From: JAQVEB01 sp028698105
GTDB taxonomy: Bacteria; Bacteroidota; Bacteroidia; Bacteroidales; Dysgonomonadaceae
DNA length: 48,569 nucleotides
Assembly (NCBI GenBank): GCA_964293155.1
Contig: CAXYYA010000028.1
Span: forward strand, 1 to 48,569
Direction: 5' to 3'
Shown: in pieces, positions 34,448-40,872 of the stretch
How the letters are laid out: each line of letters starts with the position of its first letter
How positions within the stretch are numbered: the first letter of the stretch is position 1
Notes under the pieces: generated by a model
Seen by the model: the letters and a program-made list of their open reading frames with translations, nothing else
Told to the model about the DNA's origin: nothing
The model's database searches: none
Program-made: the position numbers and the translations under genes

Positions 34448-34685
34448 TTTCGGATAGTTGGTAGCTTTTTAACATATCCAGAAAATCGTTGAGGTCTTTC
34501 TCGGCCGTGTGGGCATCGAGTTCGTATTCATCCTGAAGTGCTTTCAAAACGGTTTCGTTACTTTCACCGTTTTTTAATTGTTGAAGAACGAAAACGCCGG
34601 TTTGGTTTACACTGAAACTGTCGCCTGTAAGTGGATTAAAGATAAATCCGTTTTCGCTGATGGCTATGTTTTTTCTAATGTTCAT
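34440..34685 (-). CDS. PqqD-like small peptide-binding protein
   Basis: 81 residues. The pattern NIAISENGFIFNPLTGDSFSVNQTGVFVLQQL...TVLKALQDEYELD...DLNDFLDML is that of PqqD-type winged-helix domains (an N-terminal hairpin with ...G..F.......LN..G..(I/V)...L, then a helical part). PqqD proteins (RiPP recognition elements) hold a leader or substrate peptide for a modifying enzyme. Its 8-bp overlap with the ATP-grasp gene suggests it delivers a substrate to that ligase. No precursor peptide gene was seen next to it. Confidence 0.8.
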   Translation of the reverse strand: MNIRKNIAISENGFIFNPLTGDSFSVNQTGVFVLQQLKNGESNETVLKALQDEYELDAHTAEKDLNDFLDMLKSYQLSENE

Positions 34686-34719
34686 AGGACGTATATCTGT
34701 TAATGGGTTATTTCCTATG

Positions 34720-35328
34720 TTACGGTTGTACGATATCGGAGAACTGTGACAAATTTAATACTTTTGGTTGATAATCAATGCCTCTGCGCGATAAATTTCG
34801 TACAAACGCCCGCAAATGGTTCTCCGAAGCGCGCAAGAGGTTGGAATAAATCCGTTGGATATCGGGATTGTCGGTTTTCTGCAAGTGCGATTGCAGGTCT
34901 TCGATATCCTGTTCTTCGATCAACGCTCCGGCTTGCAGCGCCTCGATGAGCGTTGTGCCTTTGGTGAGCTCGGTGTACATTTTCTGTAACTCACGATTGG
35001 TAAACACGCCTTCCGCTTTCGCGAGGTCTTTTAACCCATACGTATCCACAAGCCACATCATGGCGTTCTGGTGCACCGTTTCGCTACGCGAAATATTTCG
35101 GAAGATAGGGATGCTATACTGCCGGGCGTAAAACGTATAAACGTCGTGGGCAAGTTTTTCTTCTTCGCGCATGTACTCAATGCTTTGGATGTCGGCCTTC
35201 GTCAGATTTTGCGTTGAAGCCGGTATTCCCATCGTCTTATTCTGTGTGGTTTTAGCCCCATCGGCAGCTTGGGGCAACAAAAGTATTGCCCCTGCCGCGA
35301 TCAGAATGAATAAATATTTTGTTTTCAT
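34720..35328 (-). CDS. Secreted ferritin-like DUF2202 protein (second of pair)
   Basis: 202 residues. Signal peptide (YLFILIAAGAILLLPQAADGA). The four-helix pattern carries candidate diiron ligands: YMREEEKLAHDVY (E-x-x-x-x-H), RSETVHQNAM (ExxxH), LIEEQDIEDL and LRASENHLRAF (ExxH). This is the DUF2202 signature, a ferritin-like family of unknown function. It is a paralogue of the gene 4 bp upstream and stands 34 bp before the PqqD-like gene with no terminator between, so it could be the head of the ATP-grasp operon. Confidence 0.85.
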   Translation of the reverse strand: MKTKYLFILIAAGAILLLPQAADGAKTTQNKTMGIPASTQNLTKADIQSIEYMREEEKLAHDVYTFYARQYSIPIFRNISRSETVHQNAMMWLVDTYGLKDLAKAEGVFTNRELQKMYTELTKGTTLIEALQAGALIEEQDIEDLQSHLQKTDNPDIQRIYSNLLRASENHLRAFVRNLSRRGIDYQPKVLNLSQFSDIVQP

Positions 35329-35332
35329 TTTT

Positions 35333-36025
35333 TTATGTGTTTATGATAGCGTTGAAATCATCGTTGCTCAATAATTGAGGTTGATATGCAATACCGTTGA
35401 ATTTGAGATTTGCGACAAAGGCTTTCAAATGAAACTGTGAAGCACGGAGTAGATTACCGTAAATTCTTTTGATAAACGGGTTTTCTGTTTCGGCTATTTC
35501 TCTTTGAAGATCAATAATATCGTGTTCTTCGATAAAAGCGCCGGCTTTGTAAGCATCTACAACTGTAAGGGCTTCGGTTGTAAGCTTTGTGTATAAATTT
35601 TGCAATTCTTCGATGTTAAATACCCCCGGTACCGTTTCGGCGGGAGTCTCAATTTTGTAGAGATTAATAAGCCAGGCGATAGCTTTTCCGTGTGCTATCT
35701 CGCTTTTGGAGATGTTGCTGAACACGGGTCTGGCGAATTTTTCGTTAAAATACACATACACATTATTGGCTAATTTTTCTTCTTCGCGCATGTACAGGAT
35801 GCTGTTTATTTCACTTTCGGTGAGTGGCGCGAGTTGCGTATTTGTCAACAAACAAAGCGAATCGGTGGTTGCAGCCAGTGTTGCATCAAGTCGCGTAGTT
35901 GAAACTGCGTTTATCAATGCGGCTTGTTCGGCATTTTCTTCCGGTGAATTTACGCTGTTCGCTTCACAACCGAAAAGCAAAATTGCAAGAAATGCCACGA
36001 CGGAAATTTTTTGATAAGTTTTCAT
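35333..36025 (-). CDS. DUF2202 ferritin-like lipoprotein (first of pair)
   Basis: 230 residues. Lipoprotein signal VVAFLAILLFGC (Cys about 20). The mature protein repeats the plan of its neighbour: YMREEEKLANNVYVYF, ISKSEIAHGKAIAW, FIEEHDIIDLQREI and LLRASQFHLKAF. The first motif reads EEEKLANNVY where the paralogue has EEEKLAHDVY, and the last reads RASQFHLKAF instead of RASENHLRAF, so two candidate iron ligands are replaced; its metal site may differ. Both may scavenge or store metal, or detoxify peroxide, in the periplasm (inference). Confidence 0.85.
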   Translation of the reverse strand: MKTYQKISVVAFLAILLFGCEANSVNSPEENAEQAALINAVSTTRLDATLAATTDSLCLLTNTQLAPLTESEINSILYMREEEKLANNVYVYFNEKFARPVFSNISKSEIAHGKAIAWLINLYKIETPAETVPGVFNIEELQNLYTKLTTEALTVVDAYKAGAFIEEHDIIDLQREIAETENPFIKRIYGNLLRASQFHLKAFVANLKFNGIAYQPQLLSNDDFNAIINT

Positions 36026-36077
36026 AATGAAAAAGTTGGTTTACTGTGATTAAGTTAATGAGATAAGCGTTTTGTAA

Positions 36078-36108
36078 GAAAAAATGGGGAGCGAATCCCC
36101 ATTTTTTT
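36078..36108. terminator. Strong terminator between the second sigma module and the DUF2202 pair
   Basis: AAAATGGGGA (36081-36090), loop GCGAA, TCCCCATTTT (36096-36105), with A/T runs on both sides. It ends the minus-strand sigma-module transcript, so the DUF2202 genes start a new unit. Confidence 0.88.
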
Positions 36109-36123
36109 GTGGTTGGTGCGTGG

Positions 36124-36687
36124 TTATTTTGTGGTTTCCCTACGGTCGCAAATACCGTTTTTATTGGCGTCCACAAAATTTACCGCACTGCCTTTTCCAT
36201 TCCGAAGGCCGGTGCCTTTCCCTGTACCGCGTCCCTGGCGCGGTGTTCCGTTTTCGAAGTTGTCACAAATGCCGTCTTTGTCGGCATCTACGAAATTTGC
36301 TCCACCACCTCTGCCGTTACGCAGTCCGTTGCCATAGCCTTGTCCGCGTCCTCCACGGGGAGTTCCGTTTTCGAAATTGTCGCACACGCCATCTTTATCG
36401 GCATCCACAAAGAAGCGTCCTTGTCCTCTGCCGTTGCGTAATCCCTGGCCTTTGCCTTGTCCGCGGCCGCTACCGTCGAGCAGTCGTTGTTTGCCGTTGG
36501 CATTCGGATTTCCGGGTGTTCCGTTCTCGAAATTATCGCAAACGCCGTTGTTGTTTTTGTCCACAAATGCAGGTCCGGTTTGAGCGGTTTTCGCCGTTTC
36601 CTTTGCTGCCTGATTTTGATTTTGGGCGGTTGCTAATCCTATGGTGGCAACCAGCGCCATTGCAGTGATAAATACTTTTGTTTTCAT
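36124..36687 (-). CDS. Secreted protein with four DxDxDGxCD calcium-type repeats
   Basis: 187 residues. Signal peptide (VFITAMALVATIGLATAQ). Four repeats of the form FVDADKDGVCDNFENGTP (variants KNNNGVCD, ADKDGICD, ANKNGICD) are spaced about 40-45 residues apart by Gly/Arg-rich linkers (RNGRGQG, LRNGRG). D-x-(D/N)-x-(D/N)-G-x-C-D is an EF-hand/thrombospondin-type-3-like Ca-binding loop with a conserved Cys at the position where disulfides or metal binding would be expected. The protein is probably basic, periplasmic or surface-exposed. It is the last gene of the second sigma module and is followed by its terminator. Confidence 0.78.
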   Translation of the reverse strand: MKTKVFITAMALVATIGLATAQNQNQAAKETAKTAQTGPAFVDKNNNGVCDNFENGTPGNPNANGKQRLLDGSGRGQGKGQGLRNGRGQGRFFVDADKDGVCDNFENGTPRGGRGQGYGNGLRNGRGGGANFVDADKDGICDNFENGTPRQGRGTGKGTGLRNGKGSAVNFVDANKNGICDRRETTK

Positions 36688-36717
36688 AATAATCTTATTT
36701 TTAATTGTTTATTTAAT

Positions 36718-37293
36718 TTATCTGGTTTCGTTCCAATCGCGTCCGTAGCGATGCCGGTATCCGCGTCCCATACCGAGACTGTCGGTTCGGTTATATCCGT
36801 ATCCGTACCCGCGACGGGCATTCACCGTTTCATCGCGATACAACGGTAGGAATGCTCTTTCTAATTGAGCGCACTGCGCGTCGTTGCACGCCGATTTTAT
36901 CTTCAGGTAGAAATCGTTTGTAAGCTTTTTCAGTTCTGCGTGATGATTTCCGATGTGATCCGATAACGCATTTAATTTTGTTTCGTCGGGTTTCGGTTTG
37001 TTCAACTCCATGAACATTTCGTTTTTCAGCGAATCCATTTCGTAAATCAGCAGGTTGGCACGGGGTTGAAATTCCCGGTTCGCTGCGCGAAAAACATCCA
37101 TCTGATCATTGTCGAATCCCAGCCTTTGCCGAAAATACCTTCCGGTGAGCGGGGGCTGGCCTTCGTCAATAACAATTGCTGTGTTATCGTCTTTTTCCTG
37201 CTGATTGTGATAGACGATAGTTCCGATGGTTGTCAGGTTCAGCACCACAAGCAGTGCAATTACCCACATCATTATTTTATTCGTCTTATTCAT
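36718..37293 (-). CDS. Spy/CpxP- or CnrX-like membrane-anchored periplasmic sensor protein
   Basis: 191 residues. An N-terminal anchor (WVIALLVVLNLTTIGTIVY, about 10-28) holds a helical periplasmic domain: FRQRLGFDNDQMDVFRAANREFQ, LLIYEMDSLKNEMFMELNKPKPDETKLNALSDHIGNHHAELKKL, FYLKIKSACNDAQCAQLERAFLPLY. This resembles the Spy/CpxP/ZraP/CnrX group, which bind misfolded protein or metal. The Arg/Tyr/Gly-rich tail (GYGYGYNRTDSLGMGRGYRH) is low complexity. Candidate metal ligands include HH in GNHHAEL and Cys in SACNDAQCAQ. The start overlaps the anti-sigma gene by 8 bp, so it may be the sensing subunit for the small anti-sigma protein. Confidence 0.8.
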   Translation of the reverse strand: MNKTNKIMMWVIALLVVLNLTTIGTIVYHNQQEKDDNTAIVIDEGQPPLTGRYFRQRLGFDNDQMDVFRAANREFQPRANLLIYEMDSLKNEMFMELNKPKPDETKLNALSDHIGNHHAELKKLTNDFYLKIKSACNDAQCAQLERAFLPLYRDETVNARRGYGYGYNRTDSLGMGRGYRHRYGRDWNETR

Positions 37294-37579
37294 AATCGTC
37301 GAAATTATAATAGCCTAAATTCTCGATCTGACTGTCGTTTATGTTCATCGTAAACTCGTGAGAAACGCTTTTCTGGTAACTGTTACCGATGCTTACGCCT
37401 AAAAATGCAACGGCAGCAAGGCTGGCAGCCACAACCACAGTTTGCCAAACGGGCGTTCTGCGACGCTCCGGTTGTTGCCTTTTTTCGATTTCGGCCATCA
37501 CCCGCGTACTCAGGAACGGATTATGTTCCGTTTGCTTTTCGCGTTTGATGAAATCGTCTATGTACTGTTCCGTTTTCAT
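37286..37579 (-). CDS. Small single-pass anti-sigma-like protein
   Basis: 97 residues. A cytoplasmic N-terminus of about 43 residues (TEQYIDDFIKREKQTEHNPFLSTRVMAEIEKR), one transmembrane helix (about 45-67, WQTVVVAASLAAVAFLGVSIG), and a short periplasmic tail. There is no zinc-binding HxxxCxxC anti-sigma motif. Position right after the ECF sigma gene (36 bp) and overlap with the Spy/CnrX-like gene suggest it tethers the sigma factor at the membrane, comparable to CnrY in the nickel/cobalt system (inference). Confidence 0.72.
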   Translation of the reverse strand: MKTEQYIDDFIKREKQTEHNPFLSTRVMAEIEKRQQPERRRTPVWQTVVVAASLAAVAFLGVSIGNSYQKSVSHEFTMNINDSQIENLGYYNFDDYE

Positions 37580-37615
37580 TTTTTGTTCGTTTTATAGGTT
37601 AGACATTTGTATTGA

Positions 37616-38161
37616 TTATTTCCTACGGTCATATTCTAATTTTTTTTGCAGAGTGCTTTTTGCACGTTGTAAAAGTTGTTCCACAGCGCCTTCCGATTTT
37701 TTCATGACGGCGGCAATTTCTTTCTGCGGTAATTCTTCGTATTTACTCAGGATGAAAGCTGTTCGTTGCGAATCGGGCAGGGAATTGATGGCGTTTTTTA
37801 TCCGCTTGTCCCGTTCCGATTGTTCCAATCGTTCCAACGGCGTCTTTTCCTCACTCTGTTTGTGAAAGATGTTTTCCAACGATTCCACCACGCGGTTCTT
37901 CTTTTTTCGATTCACAAAATTGATACTCGCGTTTACGGTAATCCGGTACAGCCATGTAACAAATTGGGCTTCGCCCTTGAAATCGGGCAACGATTGATAT
38001 ATTTTAATGAAAACTTCCTGCGTGATATCTTCCGCATCTGCTTTGGAGTGCACAAAACCCAACGTCGTTCGGAACACCATACCCTGGTATTTCTCCATAA
38101 GTTCTTTAAAGACAATGGTGTTACCTGAAATTATTTCTTGTATGAGTTGCTCGTCCGACAT
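37616..38161 (-). CDS. ECF-family RNA polymerase sigma factor (RpoE-like)
   Basis: 181 residues, Sigma-70 region 2 (KYQGMVFRTTLGFVHSKADAEDITQEVFIKIYQSL; AQFVTWLYRITVNASINFVNRKKKN, about 24-85) and region 4 (LPDSQRTAFILSKYEELPQKEIAAVMKKSEGAVEQLLQRAKSTLQKKL, about 127-176). It begins a four-gene unit: sigma, small membrane protein, Spy/CnrX-like protein, Ca-repeat protein. This resembles cnr-type heavy-metal or envelope-stress modules. A promoter-like motif with ECF geometry lies 28 bp upstream. Confidence 0.94.
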   Translation of the reverse strand: MSDEQLIQEIISGNTIVFKELMEKYQGMVFRTTLGFVHSKADAEDITQEVFIKIYQSLPDFKGEAQFVTWLYRITVNASINFVNRKKKNRVVESLENIFHKQSEEKTPLERLEQSERDKRIKNAINSLPDSQRTAFILSKYEELPQKEIAAVMKKSEGAVEQLLQRAKSTLQKKLEYDRRK

Positions 38162-38188
38162 GTGCAGCAGTTCTTTTTCGTTTGTTTA

Positions 38189-38213
38189 GACAACGAAGAC
38201 CGGTTTTTCCTAC
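38189..38213 (-). promoter_or_regulatory. Candidate ECF promoter of the second sigma module
   Basis: Minus strand: GTAGGAAAAA (38204-38213), 10 bp, TTGTC (38189-38193). Same layout as the 27.5/25.6 kb sites (10-bp element beginning GTAGG, 10-bp spacer, 5-bp element beginning TT), but a different second element, as expected for a different sigma factor. There is only one copy, so this is weaker. Confidence 0.45.
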
Positions 38214-38251
38214 GGTTGGTGATAATTTAACATTGCAATTTCGTTAAAAAA

Positions 38252-38282
38252 TTTGGAACTAAAAAAAGTTTTTTTATTTTTG
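38252..38282 (+). promoter_or_regulatory. Promoter of the fimbrillin-like gene
   Basis: TTTG (38252-38255), 19-bp spacer, TATTTTTG (38275-38282): exact match to the Bacteroidetes promoter. The transcript would have a leader of about 100 nt. Confidence 0.8.
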
Positions 38283-38339
38283 CAAAAGATAATGTTCTAT
38301 CGAACAACCGATATCATGATGTGTTAGTTTCTCTTTCGA

Positions 38340-38365
38340 CTGCCGTCTCAGGCAGGTATTTTTTT
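38340..38365 (+). promoter_or_regulatory. Leader hairpin with T run before the fimbrillin-like gene
   Basis: CTGCC-GTCTCA-GGCAG (38340-38355) followed by seven T (38359-38365), inside the predicted leader, 28 bp before the start codon. It could act as a weak attenuator; the stem is only 5 bp. Confidence 0.35.
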
Positions 38366-38392
38366 AGCGCTACTGATTTAAACCAACCAGCT

Positions 38393-39664
38393 ATGAAAAC
38401 GAATTTTTTTATTTTTGGCATAATATCCCTTATGCTTGTATCCTGTTATCAGGAATATCCTGCACATTTTAGGCAGTATATTGATGTGAATGCTTCCATT
38501 GATGGGCTGAAAACCCGCGCCACAAATGCCTCATGGGAAGCGAATGATGCCATCGGAATTTATATGAAAATCAGTGGAGAGGGTTTGTCTGTACCAGCTT
38601 TGGCTGAAAATTCGAAATATATTACCGACGGAACGTCCGCTTTTCAGTCTGCTACGGCCGATGGAGCTATCAGCTTTCCGCTCGACGGCACTGATGTGGA
38701 TTTCATCGCGTATTATCCACATCAAACAACAATCACGGACTTAACGTATCCGGTAAATGTTTCCGATCAAAGCAGCCTGCCGGCTATTGACTTGTTGTAT
38801 TCAAACAATGCCGCGGGGCTAAATTCTCAAAATCCGGATGTTGGGCTGACTTTCGTTCACCAATTATCGAAGATAAACGTGCTAATTATGCCCGAAGATG
38901 CAACGTCTGATTTAAGCGGTTTAACCGTAACGATGACCGGTGTGGGAACCTCCGCAACATTTTCATTAGCCGACGGAACGCTTTCGGCGCCCGCTATCAC
39001 GGGTAATGTCGCATTCAATATGAGTTCCGACGGACGCACTGCTCAGGCTATTCTATTGCCGATGGCCGATTTCACGGGTAAATCGCTTATTATCGCTTTT
39101 GGATCCAATTCTTACGAATTCCCGTTGACTCAAGGGGTAAATATCACTTCTTTCGAAAAAGCAACGCAATACACGTATAACGTTACGCTTTCATCGCAAG
39201 CACTGTCGGTTTCCAACGCAACCATCACCGATTGGGTTACCGGCCCGTCGGAAAATGTGATCATCGGAAGCGTCGGAACGGCGCCTGTAACCGGCGGAAC
39301 ACTCGATGATCCGTTTACTATTGAGGAGGCAATTGCCAATCAGGGGTTGATGGATAGATGGGTAAGAGGGTTTATTGTGGGTTACTATAAAACGACTTCC
39401 TATAAATCATTTACCACAAGTGTAGATGATGTGACGAGCACCACCAACATTGCTTTAGCAACAGTTAGCACAGAGACCGATTCAACCAAAACGTTTCCTG
39501 TACAATTGTCTGCTACCCAAATCAGAGATACACTCAATCTGCTGGATCATCCTGAAAATTTGGGCAGAGAAGTTCTGGTACGAGGAGATTTGGCAACTTA
39601 TCAATACATTGCCGGAATGAAGGCGGCTGATGGAGCAGTAATTAACGGAGATACCATTCCCTAA
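38393..39664 (+). CDS. Fimbrillin-like lipoprotein with a C-terminal DUF6359-type domain
   Basis: 423 residues from the ATG at 38393, which opens with a lipoprotein signal (FFIFGIISLMLVSC, Cys 18). A longer frame from 38321 is unlikely because it overlaps the leader hairpin. Residues about 35-300 follow the Mfa-like/fimbrillin plan: TRATNASWEANDAIGIYM (the W..D.IGIYM marker), PLDGTDVDFIAYYPH, DLLYSNNAAG and LTFVHQLSKINVLI. After the strand-rich region comes GGTLDDPFTIEEAIAN...WVRGFIVGYYKTTSYKSF (about 322-423), like the small OB-fold-like domain annotated DUF6359. It is probably surface-exposed and may be a pilus subunit or adhesin. No other fimbrial genes are adjacent. Confidence 0.78.
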   Translation: MKTNFFIFGIISLMLVSCYQEYPAHFRQYIDVNASIDGLKTRATNASWEANDAIGIYMKISGEGLSVPALAENSKYITDGTSAFQSATADGAISFPLDGTDVDFIAYYPHQTTITDLTYPVNVSDQSSLPAIDLLYSNNAAGLNSQNPDVGLTFVHQLSKINVLIMPEDATSDLSGLTVTMTGVGTSATFSLADGTLSAPAITGNVAFNMSSDGRTAQAILLPMADFTGKSLIIAFGSNSYEFPLTQGVNITSFEKATQYTYNVTLSSQALSVSNATITDWVTGPSENVIIGSVGTAPVTGGTLDDPFTIEEAIANQGLMDRWVRGFIVGYYKTTSYKSFTTSVDDVTSTTNIALATVSTETDSTKTFPVQLSATQIRDTLNLLDHPENLGREVLVRGDLATYQYIAGMKAADGAVINGDTIP

Positions 39665-40782
39665 TTTACGTGATACCCCTGGCTATGCATTTCCGATGCA
39701 CGAAAGAGGGTGTATTTTTCCTCGTTTAGCGGATAATCCCAGCAACCGAGGCTGTGATAGATTTCGCCGCCGAAACCCGATTTGAATTTATACAACCCGT
39801 ACATCGGGTGTTCGGGATCGGGCGTGGGCGATATGCCGAACATATCATACTGGGTGCAGCCTGCGGCTTTCGATAGCCGGATGGCTTCCCACTGCAACGC
39901 GTATGCAGCCATCAGGTTCCGGTTTTCCGACGAAGAGGCGCCATACAAATACGAACCCCTGTTTCCCGAAATTACCAGAAACATGGCTGCGAGCGGTTTT
40001 TGGTTATATTCCGCAATCAAAAGACGCACACGCGCCGGTGAACGTGTATTATCGGCTTTTGCCGAAAGCACGGCTTCAAAGTATTTTATATCGTTTAGCA
40101 GGATACCGTTTCGTGCCGCCGTCTCTTTGTAGAGTTCATACCACGTGGAAATTTCCTCCATCCCTGCCGATTTTACGGTTGCGCCGCGACGTTGTGCCAG
40201 ACGGATGTTGTAGCGGGTTTTCGGTTTCATGCGTTGCAGGATGCTTTCTTCGTCTTGTCTTAGGTTCAGATAAACGGTACTTGCCGGAAGTATGTTGGAA
40301 AGCGCTTTTTTGAAATTCCAGTTTTCCGTATTGAAATTGAACCGGAATTCTTGTGTGCGTAATTCCGGTTCGCCTTTCCATAAGCCGTTTTCATCAAAAT
40401 TATCGGCTTCTTTTGTCCAGTATGATTCCCAACAAAGATCATAGCGAATGAGGATGCAGTTATTCGGTAAATACGGGCGAATGCTTTCCGATAATTCTTC
40501 CAGAAAAAGGCTTTGAAATTCATCGGATGGTTCCAGTTCAGGGCCGTAAGGCACATACGCCACAGAATGATTCCTGTCGATTTGTTGCAGGACGATCAGC
40601 AGGTCTGAAACCAGCAATTTATCGCTCCTGGAATGAAAAATATCCGACTCCCTCGATTTAAACCCGACAGCAAGCGTTTCGGCGCCCAGCTTGTTCTTTA
40701 CTTCCGACCAAAATGCCGTCTGTTGCAGAATGGGCGTTTTGTTCAGTTCGTCCGTGTCTTTTTTCCGAATATCTAACAGCAT
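39661..40782 (-). CDS. FemAB/GNAT-type aminoacyl transferase-like protein
   Basis: 373 residues. The FemAB family plan is visible: two GNAT-like halves, YLNLRQDEESILQRMKPKTRYNIRLAQRRGATV (about 171-203, the K-x-R-Y-N-I-R-x-A-x-(R/K)-x-G signature), SWYELYKETAARNG and LYGASSSENRNLMAAYALQWEAIRLSKAAGCTQYDMFGISP near the C-terminus, with FKSGFGGEIYHSLG at the end. FemAB enzymes add amino acids from charged tRNA to peptidoglycan stems in Gram-positives; in Gram-negatives relatives may modify peptidoglycan or other envelope polymers. Its stop codon overlaps that of the convergent fimbrillin-like gene by 3 bases. Confidence 0.85.
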   Translation of the reverse strand: MLLDIRKKDTDELNKTPILQQTAFWSEVKNKLGAETLAVGFKSRESDIFHSRSDKLLVSDLLIVLQQIDRNHSVAYVPYGPELEPSDEFQSLFLEELSESIRPYLPNNCILIRYDLCWESYWTKEADNFDENGLWKGEPELRTQEFRFNFNTENWNFKKALSNILPASTVYLNLRQDEESILQRMKPKTRYNIRLAQRRGATVKSAGMEEISTWYELYKETAARNGILLNDIKYFEAVLSAKADNTRSPARVRLLIAEYNQKPLAAMFLVISGNRGSYLYGASSSENRNLMAAYALQWEAIRLSKAAGCTQYDMFGISPTPDPEHPMYGLYKFKSGFGGEIYHSLGCWDYPLNEEKYTLFRASEMHSQGYHVN

Positions 40783-40804
40783 GATTATTTTTATTTTACG
40801 GGTG

Positions 40805-40835
40805 CAAAGGTAGGCATTATTTCCATGTAAACAAA
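40805..40835 (-). promoter_or_regulatory. Promoter of the FemAB-like gene
   Basis: Minus strand: TTTG (40832-40835), 19 bp, TACCTTTG (40805-40812), an exact consensus match 23 bp before the ATG, giving a very short leader. Confidence 0.82.
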
Positions 40836-40862
40836 ACGGCGCAAACCCGAAAATTTGCGCCG
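40829..40862 (-). terminator. Terminator of the TonB-receptor gene, overlapping the next promoter
   Basis: CGGCGCAAA (40837-40845) pairs with TTTGCGCCG (40854-40862); on the minus strand TTTTGTTT follows. The T tract contains the TTTG of the downstream promoter. Confidence 0.8.
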
Positions 40863-40872
40863 AAAGCTTTTC

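Noticed and set aside
36084..36668. 194-codon plus-strand ORF rich in Arg, Cys and His
   Set aside because: Antisense of the Ca-repeat gene; its repetitive look simply mirrors the FVDADKDGxCD repeats.
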